Below are positions 44,260-55,853 of a stretch of DNA of 64,000 nt, piece after piece. Position numbers and translations under genes: made by a program. The notes beneath the pieces are model-generated. The model saw nothing but the letters and a program-made list of their open reading frames with translations, was not told the origin of the DNA and made no database searches. Positions within the stretch are counted from its first letter, which is position 1; each line of letters opens with the position of its first letter. Where the stretch lies: the NCBI GenBank assembly GCA_010015655.1, contig ML976756.1, positions 152,246 through 216,245 on the forward strand, read 5' to 3'. This stretch comes from Bimuria novae-zelandiae CBS 107.79. Lineage: Eukaryota; Ascomycota; Dothideomycetes; Pleosporales; Didymosphaeriaceae.

Positions 44260-46551
44260 TGTCCTCGCTCCTCAACCTCCCCCCCCCCAATGATAAGGTT
44301 TCCTGGCCTATACATACTGTTTCCACATTTAGTATCGGAAGTCCACCTCAACAACAGAGCACGTAAGAAATGACCACCATGGTGAAGCCAAACCATCTGT
44401 GTTACCCCAACTCATGTAACGTAACGCAAGGACCGAGTATGATGGAGGTCCACGCACCTATCCGCTTCCATGCGTTTAATAACGCTTCCATGAATCAACG
44501 CGTTTTCAGGTATATCCCGGACTTCGCCCTTCGGAAGTGGCCAAATGATTGCTTTCTAGCTTCCGTCTTCCTGTAAGTCCATACACCGGAAAGGAAGGTA
44601 CTCCATGACATTCCATGATATTATCTCGAAGCGTGATGCACCATTATCAAACTGGAGGACGTCCTACACAGACACTAAGTCAGCTAAGCCCTTCTCTATT
44701 CTAGGTAAATAGGAGTCGCCTACGTAGATCCTGCCACAGGTGGCGGCGAAGTGCAAATGTCTAGCCACAAAGTTAGCTCTGGTCAAAACTCTATGTCTAC
44801 CCAGGATATTTGACGCGTTGATGATACGACCGTCGAAAGATTACATACTGGAGGAACTTGGTATTGTACTGATGAGGAGGTGCCGAAGGGTTTGGAAGTT
44901 GACGATCGAGGTGATCAGTTCTATTAATTGCTTCTTCGCTGTCTGCAGACCCATCATGATGACCTATAACTACAGTAGCGGGCGAGGCGGAGTCAAGATC
45001 GATAGTGGATACTGAAGCGAGGATCTCCTCTATGTGCGGCTTTAGAGGCGGCAGTTCCGGAAGCATCTCTGTGTAGTCGCAATGCAGTGCTTCTAGCTTT
45101 GTTTCATCTAATTGCAAGCCAGCACGCTGAGCTTCGCGGACCATCCACACCAACGGGACATGACTCAACGCAGCATCCTCACCCGGGTGTAGAGGCCATC
45201 TTCTGCCGATGTCCTATACGCATTAGCACGGATTTCAATTGGACACCTGGAGGGAATATAGTGTGTTTTAGAATGTTGAACAACCTACTATATGACAGCC
45301 AGCGAACCGGACTTCGCGTATGTCCTGCTCATCTTCATAATTGGGATCGGAGTACTGGCGATTCTGCGTAGCTTGTAACGAGATATCGTACACGGATGGG
45401 GTGGCTCTAGTAGCCTCACCCGTGTAGGAGCCCATCGGAGCTTGGGAAGCATTGCGAGTCTCCACAGGTACTGCTAACGTCTCGCGATGGTCGTTTGGCG
45501 TTGACAGAGATGGCTGCCCCCCAACCACTAGACTCCCATGTTCACCTTCGGAGCTACCGAGCCGGACTTTGGCGGGGCGGCCGCGGTGCTTATAGCGATT
45601 GGACTCGTTTGACCTGTCCTGCGAGATCAAATCTTGTCGAAACTTGGCTCGACATTCTTCAATCGAAACCACATGCCGGATTATTCTTGCCGAGCTTCTC
45701 GCGGTATAAGGAAATTGGTTGCGCTGCATCTATGGGTTCTCGAAGGGGGGACGCTGTTCACCGTGTCAAACAACCCTAGAATGCGGATCTGGAGCAAAGA
45801 GTGAGTACTCGGAGTCTGTAGTATATATGCTGGGGTAACAAACAGGTTTGACAGGTCGGCTGAAGGTTTCCCTGAAAGCACACATGTACTCGAGCAAGTA
45901 TCATTTTTGCCGTTTTTCCTTCTCGTTGCTCTTCTGCCGACATTGCCATCGTTTGAACGTTTTCCACGCAAAATGACACATCTCATCGTTGCCAGCAGAC
46001 AACAACCCAACTTGATCGAGCATCTCTGCCAAGAACCGTGCAGTGTAGGCACCTCTCGAGAATCCAAACAAGAATATGTCGTCGCCAGGTGTGTAATACC
46101 GCATCAAAAACTGACATCTGTTACCACAGAATATGATATACGGGTGCCGACCAAACTGACTCTATAGCCACCCAGAACATGGTCGGCGAGCGAGGTTGCT
46201 GCAGTGCTTGTCAGCCGTGTTTCACCTTAGGGTTCTCAAACTCGACCTACCAATGGCCATATCCTTAGCCTTCATATACCAGCGTTTGAGCCTGTCGAAC
46301 CTACTTGATTCTGAGGTTGCGACAATGTAAGTTCCGATGCCAGGCTGATGGTAATGAAAGTTTTCATTACAGTCAAGGAGACTGTATATCTTCACGATGT
46401 TGGAGTCGGCACCCTGAAAACTTGTTTCCCGTGCCTGGTATATTTCGTCACCGTATGCACCAGCAGAAAAACCTGCTGATAATCTACCATCAAAGCACGA
46501 GACAAATGTCTTTGTAGAGTTAGACGGACGAGCTGCCGTGGACTTCGCCAT
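44260..46551 (-). pseudogene. DUF2235 (alpha/beta-hydrolase-like) gene, disrupted main part
   Basis: Starts at ATG 46551 with TKTFVSCFDG. The family block GTGNKFSG follows after an intron, then SNIVKIYSLLD and YHQPGIGTYI. Splicing gives ADHVLGGYR-FLMRYYTPGDD, then IFLFGFSRGAYTARFLAEML, containing the G-x-S-x-G nucleophile elbow (about 46060). RILGLFDTVNSVP, RNQFPYTARSSARIIRHVVS and PLVWMVREAQRAGLQLDETK follow, then GEVRDIPEN and YRPGNLIIGGG near the island edge. DUF2235 proteins are alpha/beta-hydrolase-fold proteins of uncertain role in fungi. Damage: a frameshift near the GTGNKFSG block, a TGA near 45895, a TAG replacing Trp near 45730, a C-to-T stop and a G-run shift near 44270-44282, and the 15.1-kb insertion. 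The last codons lie at 28933-29106. Confidence 0.75.
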
Positions 46552-47281
46552 CGTGCTATGACAGAAGCGAGCTTGTTGTGAGTCGGCTGGAGGCGGCCGC
46601 GTGATTCATTCCCTCGTAGGTTGCATGTGGGATGTCGTTCGCTGGTCGGCTGGCGCGTACTGCATGACTGCTACTTGGGTAATGACATGATGCTGCGTCC
46701 GGAAAGAGGACGGGGTTGCAATGGAGCTGCGAGGCAGGAGTGAAGAATCGATGTGCATTAGCTCCTTGAATTCAGCAGTTGCACGCAGTAAGACATACAA
46801 GAGGCGGGCTCAACCATCAGCCAACCATCAACCAACCATCAGTATAACATCGTCTGGCTGAGTCCTCTTGTCCGAGCTGTGGTGATGAACTGCCATTACA
46901 TACTGTAACTGGATTTCCAGCTAGCCGGCATGGTTACGGCAACACAGCTCCCACTTTCGTGGCTGCAGGGCTGGGCATTGGCAGGAAAGAGCCACCGACA
47001 TTACATGTGATTGGCTAGAGCCGTTGGTAAGAAAGGTAGCCCATGAGACGATGTGTCTCTTGCTGCTGCCGTGGAGTCAAGAGCTACAGCTCACATAACC
47101 AAGCATTGCGTTAATGGTACACTGCACCAGCAAATCAAAACTTCGCAACAGATGGAGACACAAAAGAATCTATACGTTGAAGGAAATCTTTAACACTCGT
47201 TCTGTTGATCAAGATAGTTGTCACTGTACAAGTATTGAACACAATCCGCTCCTCCCGTTCCACAACCTCGACTACACTGCT
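46552..47281. other. Intergenic region between DUF2235 pseudogene and cytochrome c1
   Basis: About 730 bp: the promoter side of the DUF2235 pseudogene and the 3' side of the cytochrome c1 gene. A short repeat of CCATCA(A/G)CCAACCATCA lies at 46813-46840. No gene supported. Confidence 0.45.
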
Positions 47282-48579
47282 TTATGACTTATTGGTCGGC
47301 TTAGGGAGCTTGCTCAAGATGGGGCTCTTGATCGGGGGGTTGTACACGAGCTTTCTCGACTTGACTGAGGCCCATTTGTACCTGCATAATTGTTAGCACC
47401 ATGTCGAAATATTACAACCCTTGCGTGCTCACCTCTTGACCCAGATGCTCAGTGCGGTCAGCACACTGGTAACGGCAAGCACCTTCCAGCCCATCTTCTT
47501 GCGGTCATCTGCCTCTGGCTCGGCGGCCCAGTTCAGAAATTCCGTCACGTCCTTGGCCATCTGCGAGGTGGTGGCGGGGGTCTCGTCCTCGTACTCGACC
47601 AGGTCGTCATAGAGCACGCGCGCCATGGCAATTCCGGTGCCGGGGAAGTAGGGGTTGAAGTTGAGGCCCTCAGGCACAACCGCGCCCGCTGGAGGCTCTT
47701 CGGGGTAGCCAGTCAACAAGCTGAAGATGTAGTCGCAGCCACCGTGGCGAGCCTTGACCATGAGGGATAGATCCGGAGGCAGAGCGCCGTTGTTCGCGGC
47801 TCGGGCGGCTTCGTCATTCTTGTAGGGGCCGGGGAGGTAGTCGGAGAGCTTGCCGGGGCGCTTCTCGATCTCGCCCTCGTCGTTGGGCTCCGTGTCGTAT
47901 TCGTTTTCCTCGGCCAGCGCCTTTGCCTCATCGACCGTCATGATCTTGCCGACGAGCGAGCGGTACGGGATACGCGAGAGGGAATGGCATGAGGCGCAGA
48001 CTTCGCGGTACACCTGGAATCCACGGCGGAGGCTGCCATGTCTGCGTTAGGCGTAGTCACGGGCTTGTTGAGGGGCACTTACGCCTGGCTGTCGAACGTC
48101 TTGTTCCACTTTGCGTGCTCCCACGGGTACTGGGTAGGGTGGAGACTGTCGTTCACATCACATCCGTTAGCCCCCGAGCTGCACCCAGTCTTGCTTTCCT
48201 AGAGCGGCACTCACCCTTCTTCGGCGGGTGTCATCGCATCGACGTCGCGGCCGGCGACGTAGGCGTACCAGGCGACGGTTCCGGCGGCGAAAGCGGTGGC
48301 ACCGATGGGGAGGGCGTTCGTCTTCCAGGACGCACCCTCGGCTGCGGAGCTGGTCGTCGAGGCAGAGCGCTGCACCACCAATCCGTTAGCAGACACGCCA
48401 ATGCAGATATGGGCAGTTCAGAGCATCGCAAGCTAGACCGAGACGGCTCTGGGGAAGCTCGCAGGAGCTGGGGGCTGCCATGCGATGGGTGGGTGTCGTA
48501 CCGATGCTGTCTTGCTGGCGACATTGCGGGCGGTCGCGCCGACCGAACGCGCTGAGCGAAGCACCGATCGAGCCAACAT
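47282..48579 (-). CDS. CYT1: Cytochrome c1, mitochondrial complex III
   Basis: The haem protein of the bc1 complex passes electrons from the Rieske protein to cytochrome c at the inner mitochondrial membrane. A basic N-terminus rich in Arg, Ser and Ala ([20 protein letters not shown]) is a mitochondrial presequence, followed by a hydrophobic sorting segment ([19 protein letters not shown]). The haem-binding CASCH lies at 47999-47985 ([20 protein letters not shown]). The distal region is seen in [19 protein letters not shown], and a C-terminal membrane anchor is [23 protein letters not shown]. Five exons: 48579-48502, 48369-48215, 48145-48083, 48041-47433 and 47381-47282, about 334 aa. Introns are 132, 69, 41 and 51 nt; the 41-nt one is near the lower limit for fungi. 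Confidence 0.94.
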
Positions 48580-48876
48580 GATGAGCTGGAGCTGGCTCGG
48601 GGGGCTGCGGAGAGGGGAGAGGTCGATTGCACTGGCTGGCAAGTGGTGGTGAGGGCGTCGGCAAGACTTCTCCCAACTGCACAGTCCTTGGACGCTTTTC
48701 GCGCTAGGCCGAGATTAGTCACGACTTACTACGAGCTCACGATTGGCTGAAGACTCTTCGGCTCAGGTAGGACGCTTTCTATGATGTGATAGATTCATCT
48801 GACCTATCCACGCGCCGTTTCTACCTGCACTATAGTAGTTTACATGCCATGTCCTATCTCTAATACTACTGCCTCC
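48580..48876. other. Promoter of CYT1 and 3' side of STE24
   Basis: About 300 bp between two minus-strand genes. No further feature seen. Confidence 0.4.
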
Positions 48877-50415
48877 TCAAAGCTCCCTGTCTGCCGCCTT
48901 CAGAGGCTTCTCTTCGTCGGCCGATTTGGCTGCCGAAACCTTCTTGTCGCCCTTCCAGTCCATAGCCTTCAGACGCTCAGTCAGAATGGGGTGAGAGTGA
49001 TGGAAGCTAGAGTAGAACCAGTCGGCATCCATGCTCGAGAGGTTTTGGATCTGAAGCTTGATCAAAGACGCCCCAAGTTCTGCCGCGTAGCCGAGCTTGA
49101 CAGCGAAAGCATCTGTCGCCAGTTAGCGCGTTCTCATCCACCGCTTGAAAAACGGAAACTAACCTGCTTCGTACTCCATACTACGCGTCCACATGTTCAG
49201 CAAGAGCTTGATGATGGAGTCGGTGGGAGACAGGATCTCGTTAAAGAGCAGAAAGCCAATCATGACCGGTCGCTCTCTGTGGAATCCAAAGTCCGCGTAG
49301 AGTGACCTGTTGTTGATGAAAACAGAGAACAGCGCAAAGATGTAAAACATGTGCGCCTGGCTAATAAACAGAAGTCGAGAGGTGTGGTTCATTTTCCAGT
49401 GACCCAGCTCATGCGCAAGCACAGCTTCAACCTCCTTCTCGGTGCTCTTCTCCAGGAGGGTATCATAGATGACAATCTTCTTCTTCCCAATCCACGGCAA
49501 ACCGGTAAAGTACGCGTTGCTGTGAGCGCTGCGCTTACTTCCGTCAATGACTTGAAGCTCGCCGAGGGGAAACTCAAGTTTTGAAGCAAGCGCTTCGACG
49601 GACTCCTTTAGCTTCCCGGGCTTGAGTGGCTCGAGCTTGTTGAACATGGGGACAATGAAGATGGGGTAGATGGTCATGGCCGAGATCTGCACGACGAGCA
49701 TGAAGACCCAAAGGTAGTAGAAGAAGCTTTGTCCGGTCTTGTTTATGATGGCCAAGAAGGCACTGCCAATGGGAATGCCAAAGGCAACAGCAAGTGCCTG
49801 TCCCTTGACCATGTCGGTCAACCACAGCTTGACGGTCATTTTGTTGAAGCCGAACCGCTCCTCAAGCACGAAACTGTGGTAGTATGAGAAGGGGAGCCCA
49901 GCAATGAGGTCGATTAGGCCGAAGAGGTACACGAAGAGGAGCGACTGCGAAATTTCGCCGGAGAAGCGAGCGGGAGCATAGCGGGCGAGGATGGTGCCAG
50001 CGACACCCCAGACGATCGGGTAGACGTCGAAGTAGAGAACGGCGATGGACTTGAGCTGGTTGAAGAGACCAGACACGAAGCTGAACTGGGCCTTTGCGCG
50101 ACCGTAGGACTGCAACAGCGTCAGCGGGGCGCGGGGTGGGTACTCCAACGGTGGCCTACCTGCGACTTGTCGAAGGTGTCCCTGTCGATTTCCTTGTCTA
50201 GCGCCTTCGGAACCGTGTCTCGCTGGAGGACGCGGTATTGGCGGAAGAGAAGCCAGTTCTCGAGCGCAAACTCAGCGAGAGAGAAGCCGACGACCAGCTT
50301 CTTCCACGGGAAGAGGGGCCGGTCGAGCCAGCGGGCAAGCCGCTGCGCACAATCAGCAACCATCAGCTACGCGCGGAAAAGAGCCTCATCATACCTGCAA
50401 AAAAGCTTGAATCAT
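48877..50415 (-). CDS. STE24: CAAX prenyl protease Ste24 (zinc metalloprotease)
   Basis: Ste24 is an ER-membrane M48 metalloprotease that removes the last three residues of prenylated CAAX proteins. The zinc motif HELGHWKMNH is at about 49413-49384. The second Glu ligand is expected in RSMEYEADAFAVKLGY, rebuilt across the last intron. Several hydrophobic membrane segments are visible (SQSLLFVYLFGLIDLIAGLP; SFFYYLWVFMLVVQISAMTI). Four exons: 50415-50395, 50342-50160, 50109-49164 and 49112-48877, about 461 aa, normal for the family. Introns are 50-52 nt. The first exon codes only MIQAFLQ. The neighbour recyclin-1 (56288-59093) ends in a CAAX-like CLVM, a possible substrate class. Confidence 0.94.
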
Positions 50416-52693
50416 GGTGGGCGGAGTGGGATGTAGACGGCAGCGCAGGCAACGCTGAGGACACTTTGCTACCTGAAGCGTCGCCCTAGGGTGTATAGCT
50501 GTCCGATCGGGAAGGCGGTGAAAGCTGGCAGTATAGCCGGCGTTCACTGTGCAGAGAGGTGTGGGCTGCCCATGGTTAAGGGCTAAACCGGATGAATACT
50601 AGCGCAATATCGCCTGGGTGCTCCTCCAGCACCTGCGTGCTGATTCTTCCTGTTGGATCGAACACTCACCTGAACGGGTGTGCCCTTCGACTGCTCTACC
50701 GCATCCTTGTCGTCAAGGCACAACGACCCTGTTCATACCTACATACGTAGGAACCAGGTGAAAGCGTATACAGGACTAAATACACGTGTATAAAATGTTC
50801 GAATGAAACCATCAGGAGATAAGAGTGCAAAAAGTAGGTAGTGATTGACCCAGTAAAAAAAGTAGCGACAAAAAGTGTGTTCCCCGGGGACTGCTCAAGA
50901 ATTATTGAGTGAAACCATAGGTTATGGCCTGTGTACAGTCACCTTCACGATTAATCCTCTAACTGTCGTAGCACTAGGACCTTGCAGGATCAAACTAGAT
51001 TACTTCGTTGAACATTTGAAGAGTTGGACTTGTGAGCCGAAGATTGAAGCTTCGTCAAGATCAATAGGATGTCTTGTAGTCTAACAATTACAGTACCATA
51101 CACTCTTCCACCACAAGCTTGTACATGACGCCCAATGACCTGAATGCATACCATGACCGAAGTCACAAGAAGGCGGAGCTGCTACCTGAGGTGCTCCCTG
51201 AGCCACCGTTGCGGCCGCTGACCCTCTGAGCCCATACGAGAGGCTTCCCGTCCATCTATATAAACTCCGTCTAAACCTTAGCAATGCAGACCCATGACCC
51301 ATGACCCATATTGGAAACAGTAAGAAAGTCCATGACGTGGTATCGAATGCCAGCTCTAATAACGCCACCCATGCCGCAAAATCGCTCAAGAAAAGTCAAA
51401 TCGATCGCAACTTTAGGCCATCGTCGAAGATAGCCAGGTAGGACCGTATGTATCTTGTTGCTGGTAAGCTGTCTGCAGGACCATGAATGCCAGATCCCTT
51501 AGACTCGACCGTGTTCCGTCACTCAGTAGTGGTGACGAAGTGAGAAGCGTACGGTCGCATCATGCTGTCTTAAGCATGAAGAAGAGTCCTACAGGAGTTA
51601 GTCATGTTGGATGGATGAATGTGACAAAGTGGCGTACCTATTGGCATCGAGTTGCCAATTATCCACCATCCCGGGGCTGCTTGTCATCGTTCTTCATGGA
51701 GACCATAGGAGATGATTTAGGTCGGGAGCCTGGTCGTGGAGCGCCTCCGTCACGTGGTTGTGTGTCTCCGGTGCGGGTGAGGTTGAAGTTGTTGATGATG
51801 AGTCTCATTGTGAGAAGCGGCAGATATAAAAGGGGATAGTAATTAAGTAGCCTTGAGATGAGTGTGGCTGAAGCTCTTGTGTTCGTGTTCGTGTTCGTGT
51901 TCTTGCTGCGCTGTAGGCGTATCGAAAGGTTGATATGTGGCTGTCCTCACGGTGGAACAAGACGTATAAGTACACACCTCCCAGACCCTTCCCAAAAGGC
52001 GCCACACTTGAAAAAGCCTCACAAAAACCATTGCTTGCGGTGAACAGCATTCGCCTTTTTTCAGGCTATGACGCTGTAATTCTGAATACATTCTCGGTCA
52101 ACTTTACTTCAAACCTCAAAGAGAAAAGTGCTACTCCGCCACACCTCGAATGAAGCGACTGTGATTGGGCTGAACCCGTCGAAGAAGGCAGCAACAGGCC
52201 GAAGCCCCCTAGTGCGACTCCGGGGACGCTTCCAGCGCAAGGAAAACCGGGGAGCAAAAAGGTGAGTCTTTTGGATGCACCGCTCCCGACCCGCCAAAAC
52301 CACAGCCTAAGGGTCATTCGCAGTGCAAAGCCACAACCACCTGCCGAAAAACACGAGCAAGGCCGAATCCGAGGCTCCCACTGTACACTTTAGGCAAGGA
52401 AAATGGTGACGTGTGGGCCATGAATGGTTCAATTGGAGTTCGCTGCCTAGGGCCGCACAGCCGCAGCGTGGCTTGTGTTCACCTTAGGTACTCAAGGCAG
52501 TCCTGAAGGCTGCCAGATTCTGGTACGCGTGCCCTGAAAAGGCTCTCGATAAGCAACCGAAAACGTCCGTAAATCGCGCGCCGGTTCGAAAGATTCCTTG
52601 CGTCATTTTATTTTCGGATTTCTTTGGGTTTCTTTCATCGTCGTATACGAAGTAGCTGCACATCCACGCCAAGTGTTCGTATCCAGTCGTCGC
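50416..52693. other. ORF-poor intergenic region
   Basis: About 2.3 kb of balanced composition without a gene I can support. Short open frames overlap randomly. A hexanucleotide run (GTGTTC)4 lies at about 51879-51902, and ACCCATGACCCATGACCCAT repeats at about 51291-51310. It could hold decayed genes or unrecognised non-coding RNA. Confidence 0.45.
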
Positions 52694-53041
52694 TTATGGC
52701 CAGGAGCAGTTAGCGACCCGGATCTCGGCAACGACATCGTATCTTGCGCAACAAGGCGATGTAGAGACTGGTAACGTATGGTGGTCGCGATCGGAGCCAT
52801 TGCAAGTTTGGTTGTCAGACAATTGGCCATTTTGAGCTGACCAACCGCGCGTGAGTTCGCAGGTAGTTGGTAGTGTTGAGGTCGCGGTTCGCTTCTCTAG
52901 TCACAGATCAGTAATGCGACGTTGAACGCGGGACTGATACTTACAGAAGCCGTCGCGCGGTGGTGAGTTCGGATCGGGTTTAACCGGTCGGTTTCCGCCG
53001 GAGCAGTTGGGAGTCGTGGTGGCAGGTTTGTAGCTGGACAT
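52694..53041 (-). CDS. Possible small Cys-containing protein, unrecognised
   Basis: ATG 53041 opens MSSYKPATTTPNCSGGNRP and continues to a good GTAAGT donor at 52944. Splicing to a TCAG acceptor (52837) keeps a frame open to a TAA at 52694, giving about 79 aa with six Cys. There is no signal peptide. The product matches nothing I know. The model rests on one donor and on frame continuity, so it may be fortuitous. Confidence 0.2.
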
Positions 53042-55113
53042 GTTGTAGATTTCTGAAGGGATACGGTGCTAGCAAGAACGACGACGGCGTAGAGAATTCG
53101 AGATGGATGATTGTCTGATGCACAGATAACTTTCAGATGTAGAACACTGAGTCTATTTCCAAAAACGCTTCAAGCTACGCACAGGACCCAGTCTATTTAA
53201 ACTTGAAAGACGCTCTCGCGAATTCACGTCAGTATACCCTCTCCACGGCCCATGGCAGCACGGGGCAACACGAAGGCAAAGGGCAATGACGGTACGTGGC
53301 CCTAGGTATCTCCGAGCTCTGAGCACGAAGTGAAGCAAATCCCAAGATATTGCGGTGCCTCTTTGCAGAGAGGACGAAACAGGACCCAGTGTTCCGGTGT
53401 GAAATCACGCCGGACCGCGCTGGTGCTTCATTTTTCTCGCCTGAAACAGGCACATGACAGCCGTGCTGGCATGCGAAGGTTGTTGTGAGCTTGCGATGGG
53501 GAGACCTGTGATGTAGCGCCCAAAAGGGGCAAGCGCGCTAGGAACGCCTCACCATCGTAGAGTGTTTGATAGGCGCGGAATACCGGCACGCTTTCTCTCC
53601 TCCCAGCATCAACCATCCCGAGGCTATTCTAGACGCCTTCTGATGCGGTGGAGTAAGAGACACCGTGGGTGGAGCCTGACGGGAGCCATGCGTTGGCGAG
53701 CCAGCCCTATGCGCATGGCATGTCAGATGCGGACCCTCTGTTTCGTCAACAGTCGCCACGCAAGAGATCCATACTTCCCTTCTAGACGCAGGTACAGACA
53801 CAAGCGACAGTAAACGCCGCTGGCCGCTCGGCCCGAAAGTCGTCGACCAACACTGCCACTGTCTCATCCCTTTTACGACATCACAAGAAGTGTGCCCTGC
53901 TGAGACAGGAGAGGGACCACAAACAGACAACATTACGCCCTTGCCCTTTCCCGTATCGACACACCGCGATTCGCCGCCAACGCCCTTTGGATCAGCGTCA
54001 ATATGTTGACATATTTCGCGAGGCGGGCTCTGCGGTTCCATTCTGTCAGAGTGCCCTAGAGTGCCCTGCGGAAGCCCCATGGAGCCTCCTCTGTCGCCTT
54101 CAAGTCAAGTTGCTTTTTCCACCAGGCATCTGTGAAGCGAGCTATCTGCCTCGATGACCACACTCCTGCACTGGTTCTCAATTCTTCCAGCTTCTTCTGT
54201 GACGCTAGCGGCTTACCGAATTTTTTGTCGCAAGCCGTCGAGCTTTCCCATCGGATTGCCCTACGCCTGCCAGCTCGAGCTTGTTGGGACGTCGTCGACG
54301 ATGTTTGCTCGCTGTTTCGTTCTTGACCTTGAGCTTTCCTCCTTGGTGGCCATGCTGGCTACCACTCTGGAACCCTAAGAACTTCCAAAAGACGATTGTC
54401 AGAGGCGTGCCGGGAATGAGAAGCGTCAACCACTGTGTCACATCGGTTTAAGATTCGGGGCTTTTCAACAAGCCCATGTCGTTGTTGCCTCTTGCGCTGG
54501 ATTGCTTGTCATGGGCGACTATGTATGCAAGTTTGAAGCCAAAACTGCAAACTCCCGTCGCTGCTGCAGTGGACGAAGTCGTAGCACCTAGGCTCCAAAC
54601 ATAGGGGTGCGCTAAGCACAAGTACCCGGATCGGCCGGGCATCATGCACGCGCATGCAACCGAGCTGCGGGAAGCGCCATCTTTTGCTTATGTCTTTTGC
54701 GCTTAGTATCACGCTCACAAGGTATCACGCTCACAATACTTTAGAAGAGCAAGGAGCACTATCACTGCCAGCACTCTCACTTTTCAGATGGTCGCCGAGC
54801 CAGCAGAGGCGTTATGCACATCGCCAACCGAAGAGGCGCCGCACCTGGTCAAGGTTGACACTAACCCAATCGCCAATCAATACCAACGGTGGACGTCTCC
54901 TACATTAATCCAGAGCATCCACCACTGGGAGCTATTCCGTCCCTGGTCGACCTGCAGCTCCCTCCCGCCCATTCCATAAATCGATGGCCACGCTGTTTGC
55001 GAGCTCATTTCGTCCCGTTCATCCTACAATTCCTCCCTGACGCGGCCGCACGTGGAAATCCTGTACCCGTCTCTCACAATTGAACTCACTCGAACTACTT
55101 GCAACTACTTGCA
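53042..55113. other. ORF-poor intergenic region upstream of CFEM gene
   Basis: About 2 kb. The largest frame (53538-54080, minus, 180 codons) has no recognisable domain and biased, random-looking composition. The stretch near 55113 should hold the promoter of the CFEM gene. A direct repeat CTACTTGCAA (two copies) lies just before the start codon. Confidence 0.4.
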
Positions 55114-55853
55114 ATGCGCTTCTCGACTCTCACCGTCGTTGCGACGCTCAGCTCGTTAGCGGCGGCACAAGACGTCCTCGGCTCGCTGCCAAAATGTGGT
55201 GTAAGTCCTGCTTGGATGTGTTGGGCTATGCAGTAGTTGACGGATCCACAGCAAGATTGCTTCGGCAACAACTTCGCAGGCTGCGCGCAGTTTGATTACG
55301 GGTGTATCTGCGGCAACAAGAATCTCATTTCTGAGCTTTCCTGCTGCGTTGCCACGAACTGCAACGACGCGGACAAGCAATGTGAGTGGCATGGGGTAAA
55401 ACGATAGTTTGAGCCTGCTGACAATTGAATCCAGCCATAATCGGGCTTGCTTCGGGTCTTTGCAAGGCCTATGGGGTTGAGGTTCCAACTCAAGCCTCCT
55501 GTGCCGCCAGCGCATCGTCCACGGCTGCCTCGACGGCTTCTTCGGGCTCTGCTTCGGGCTCCGCTTCAGGCTCCGCCTCAGTTTCGGCTTCAGGTTCTGC
55601 TACGGGCTCTGCTACGGGCTCTGCTACGGGCTCTGCTACGGGCTCTGCTACGGGCTCTGCTACGGGCTCTGCCACGGGCTCCGCTACAAGCGCGGGTATA
55701 ACTTCCGCTCCTGCGACGACATCGGCCAGCGAGAGTGGAAGTGCGGCTGCTAAAAGCTCGACGGGGAGCCCTGGAGCAGCTGGGCCCGTTGCGACGGCAC
55801 AGGTTGGGTTGGGTTTGGCTGTAGGGATTGCTGGATTGCTGGCGGGACTGTAA
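55114..55853 (+). CDS. CFEM-domain cell-surface protein, probably GPI-anchored
   Basis: A signal peptide (MRFSTLTVVATLSSLAAAQ) precedes a Cys-rich CFEM domain (about residues 20-95): PKCGQQDCFGNNFAGCAQF, DYGCICGNKN, SCCVATNCND, GLCKAYG and ASCAAS. A long Ser/Ala/Gly/Thr stretch of GSAS and GSAT units follows, then a C-terminal hydrophobic segment (VGLGLAVGIAGLLAGL) typical of GPI anchoring. CFEM proteins are found on fungal surfaces; some bind haem or act in host contact. Which of these applies here cannot be seen. Exons: 55114-55200, 55252-55381 and 55435-55853, about 211 aa. Introns are 51 and 53 nt with GTAAGT and GTGAGT donors. The low-complexity part is encoded by a 12-bp DNA repeat. Confidence 0.9.
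55535..55690 (+). repeat. 12-bp coding minisatellite in the CFEM gene
   Basis: About 12 units of the type GGCTCTGCTACG or GGCTCCGCTTCA encode Gly-Ser-Ala-Thr or Gly-Ser-Ala-Ser. Seven nearly identical GGCTCTGCTACG-type units are in a row at about 55598-55682. Such arrays change length by slippage. Confidence 0.85.

Noticed and set aside
44370..44576. Plus-strand 68-codon frame at the island edge
   Set aside because: It is antisense to the C-terminal region of the DUF2235 pseudogene, which has recognisable motifs (GEVRDIPEN).
52575..52600. tRNA T-loop-like GGTTCGAAA
   Set aside because: No matching acceptor stem, D-arm or anticodon arm could be folded around it.
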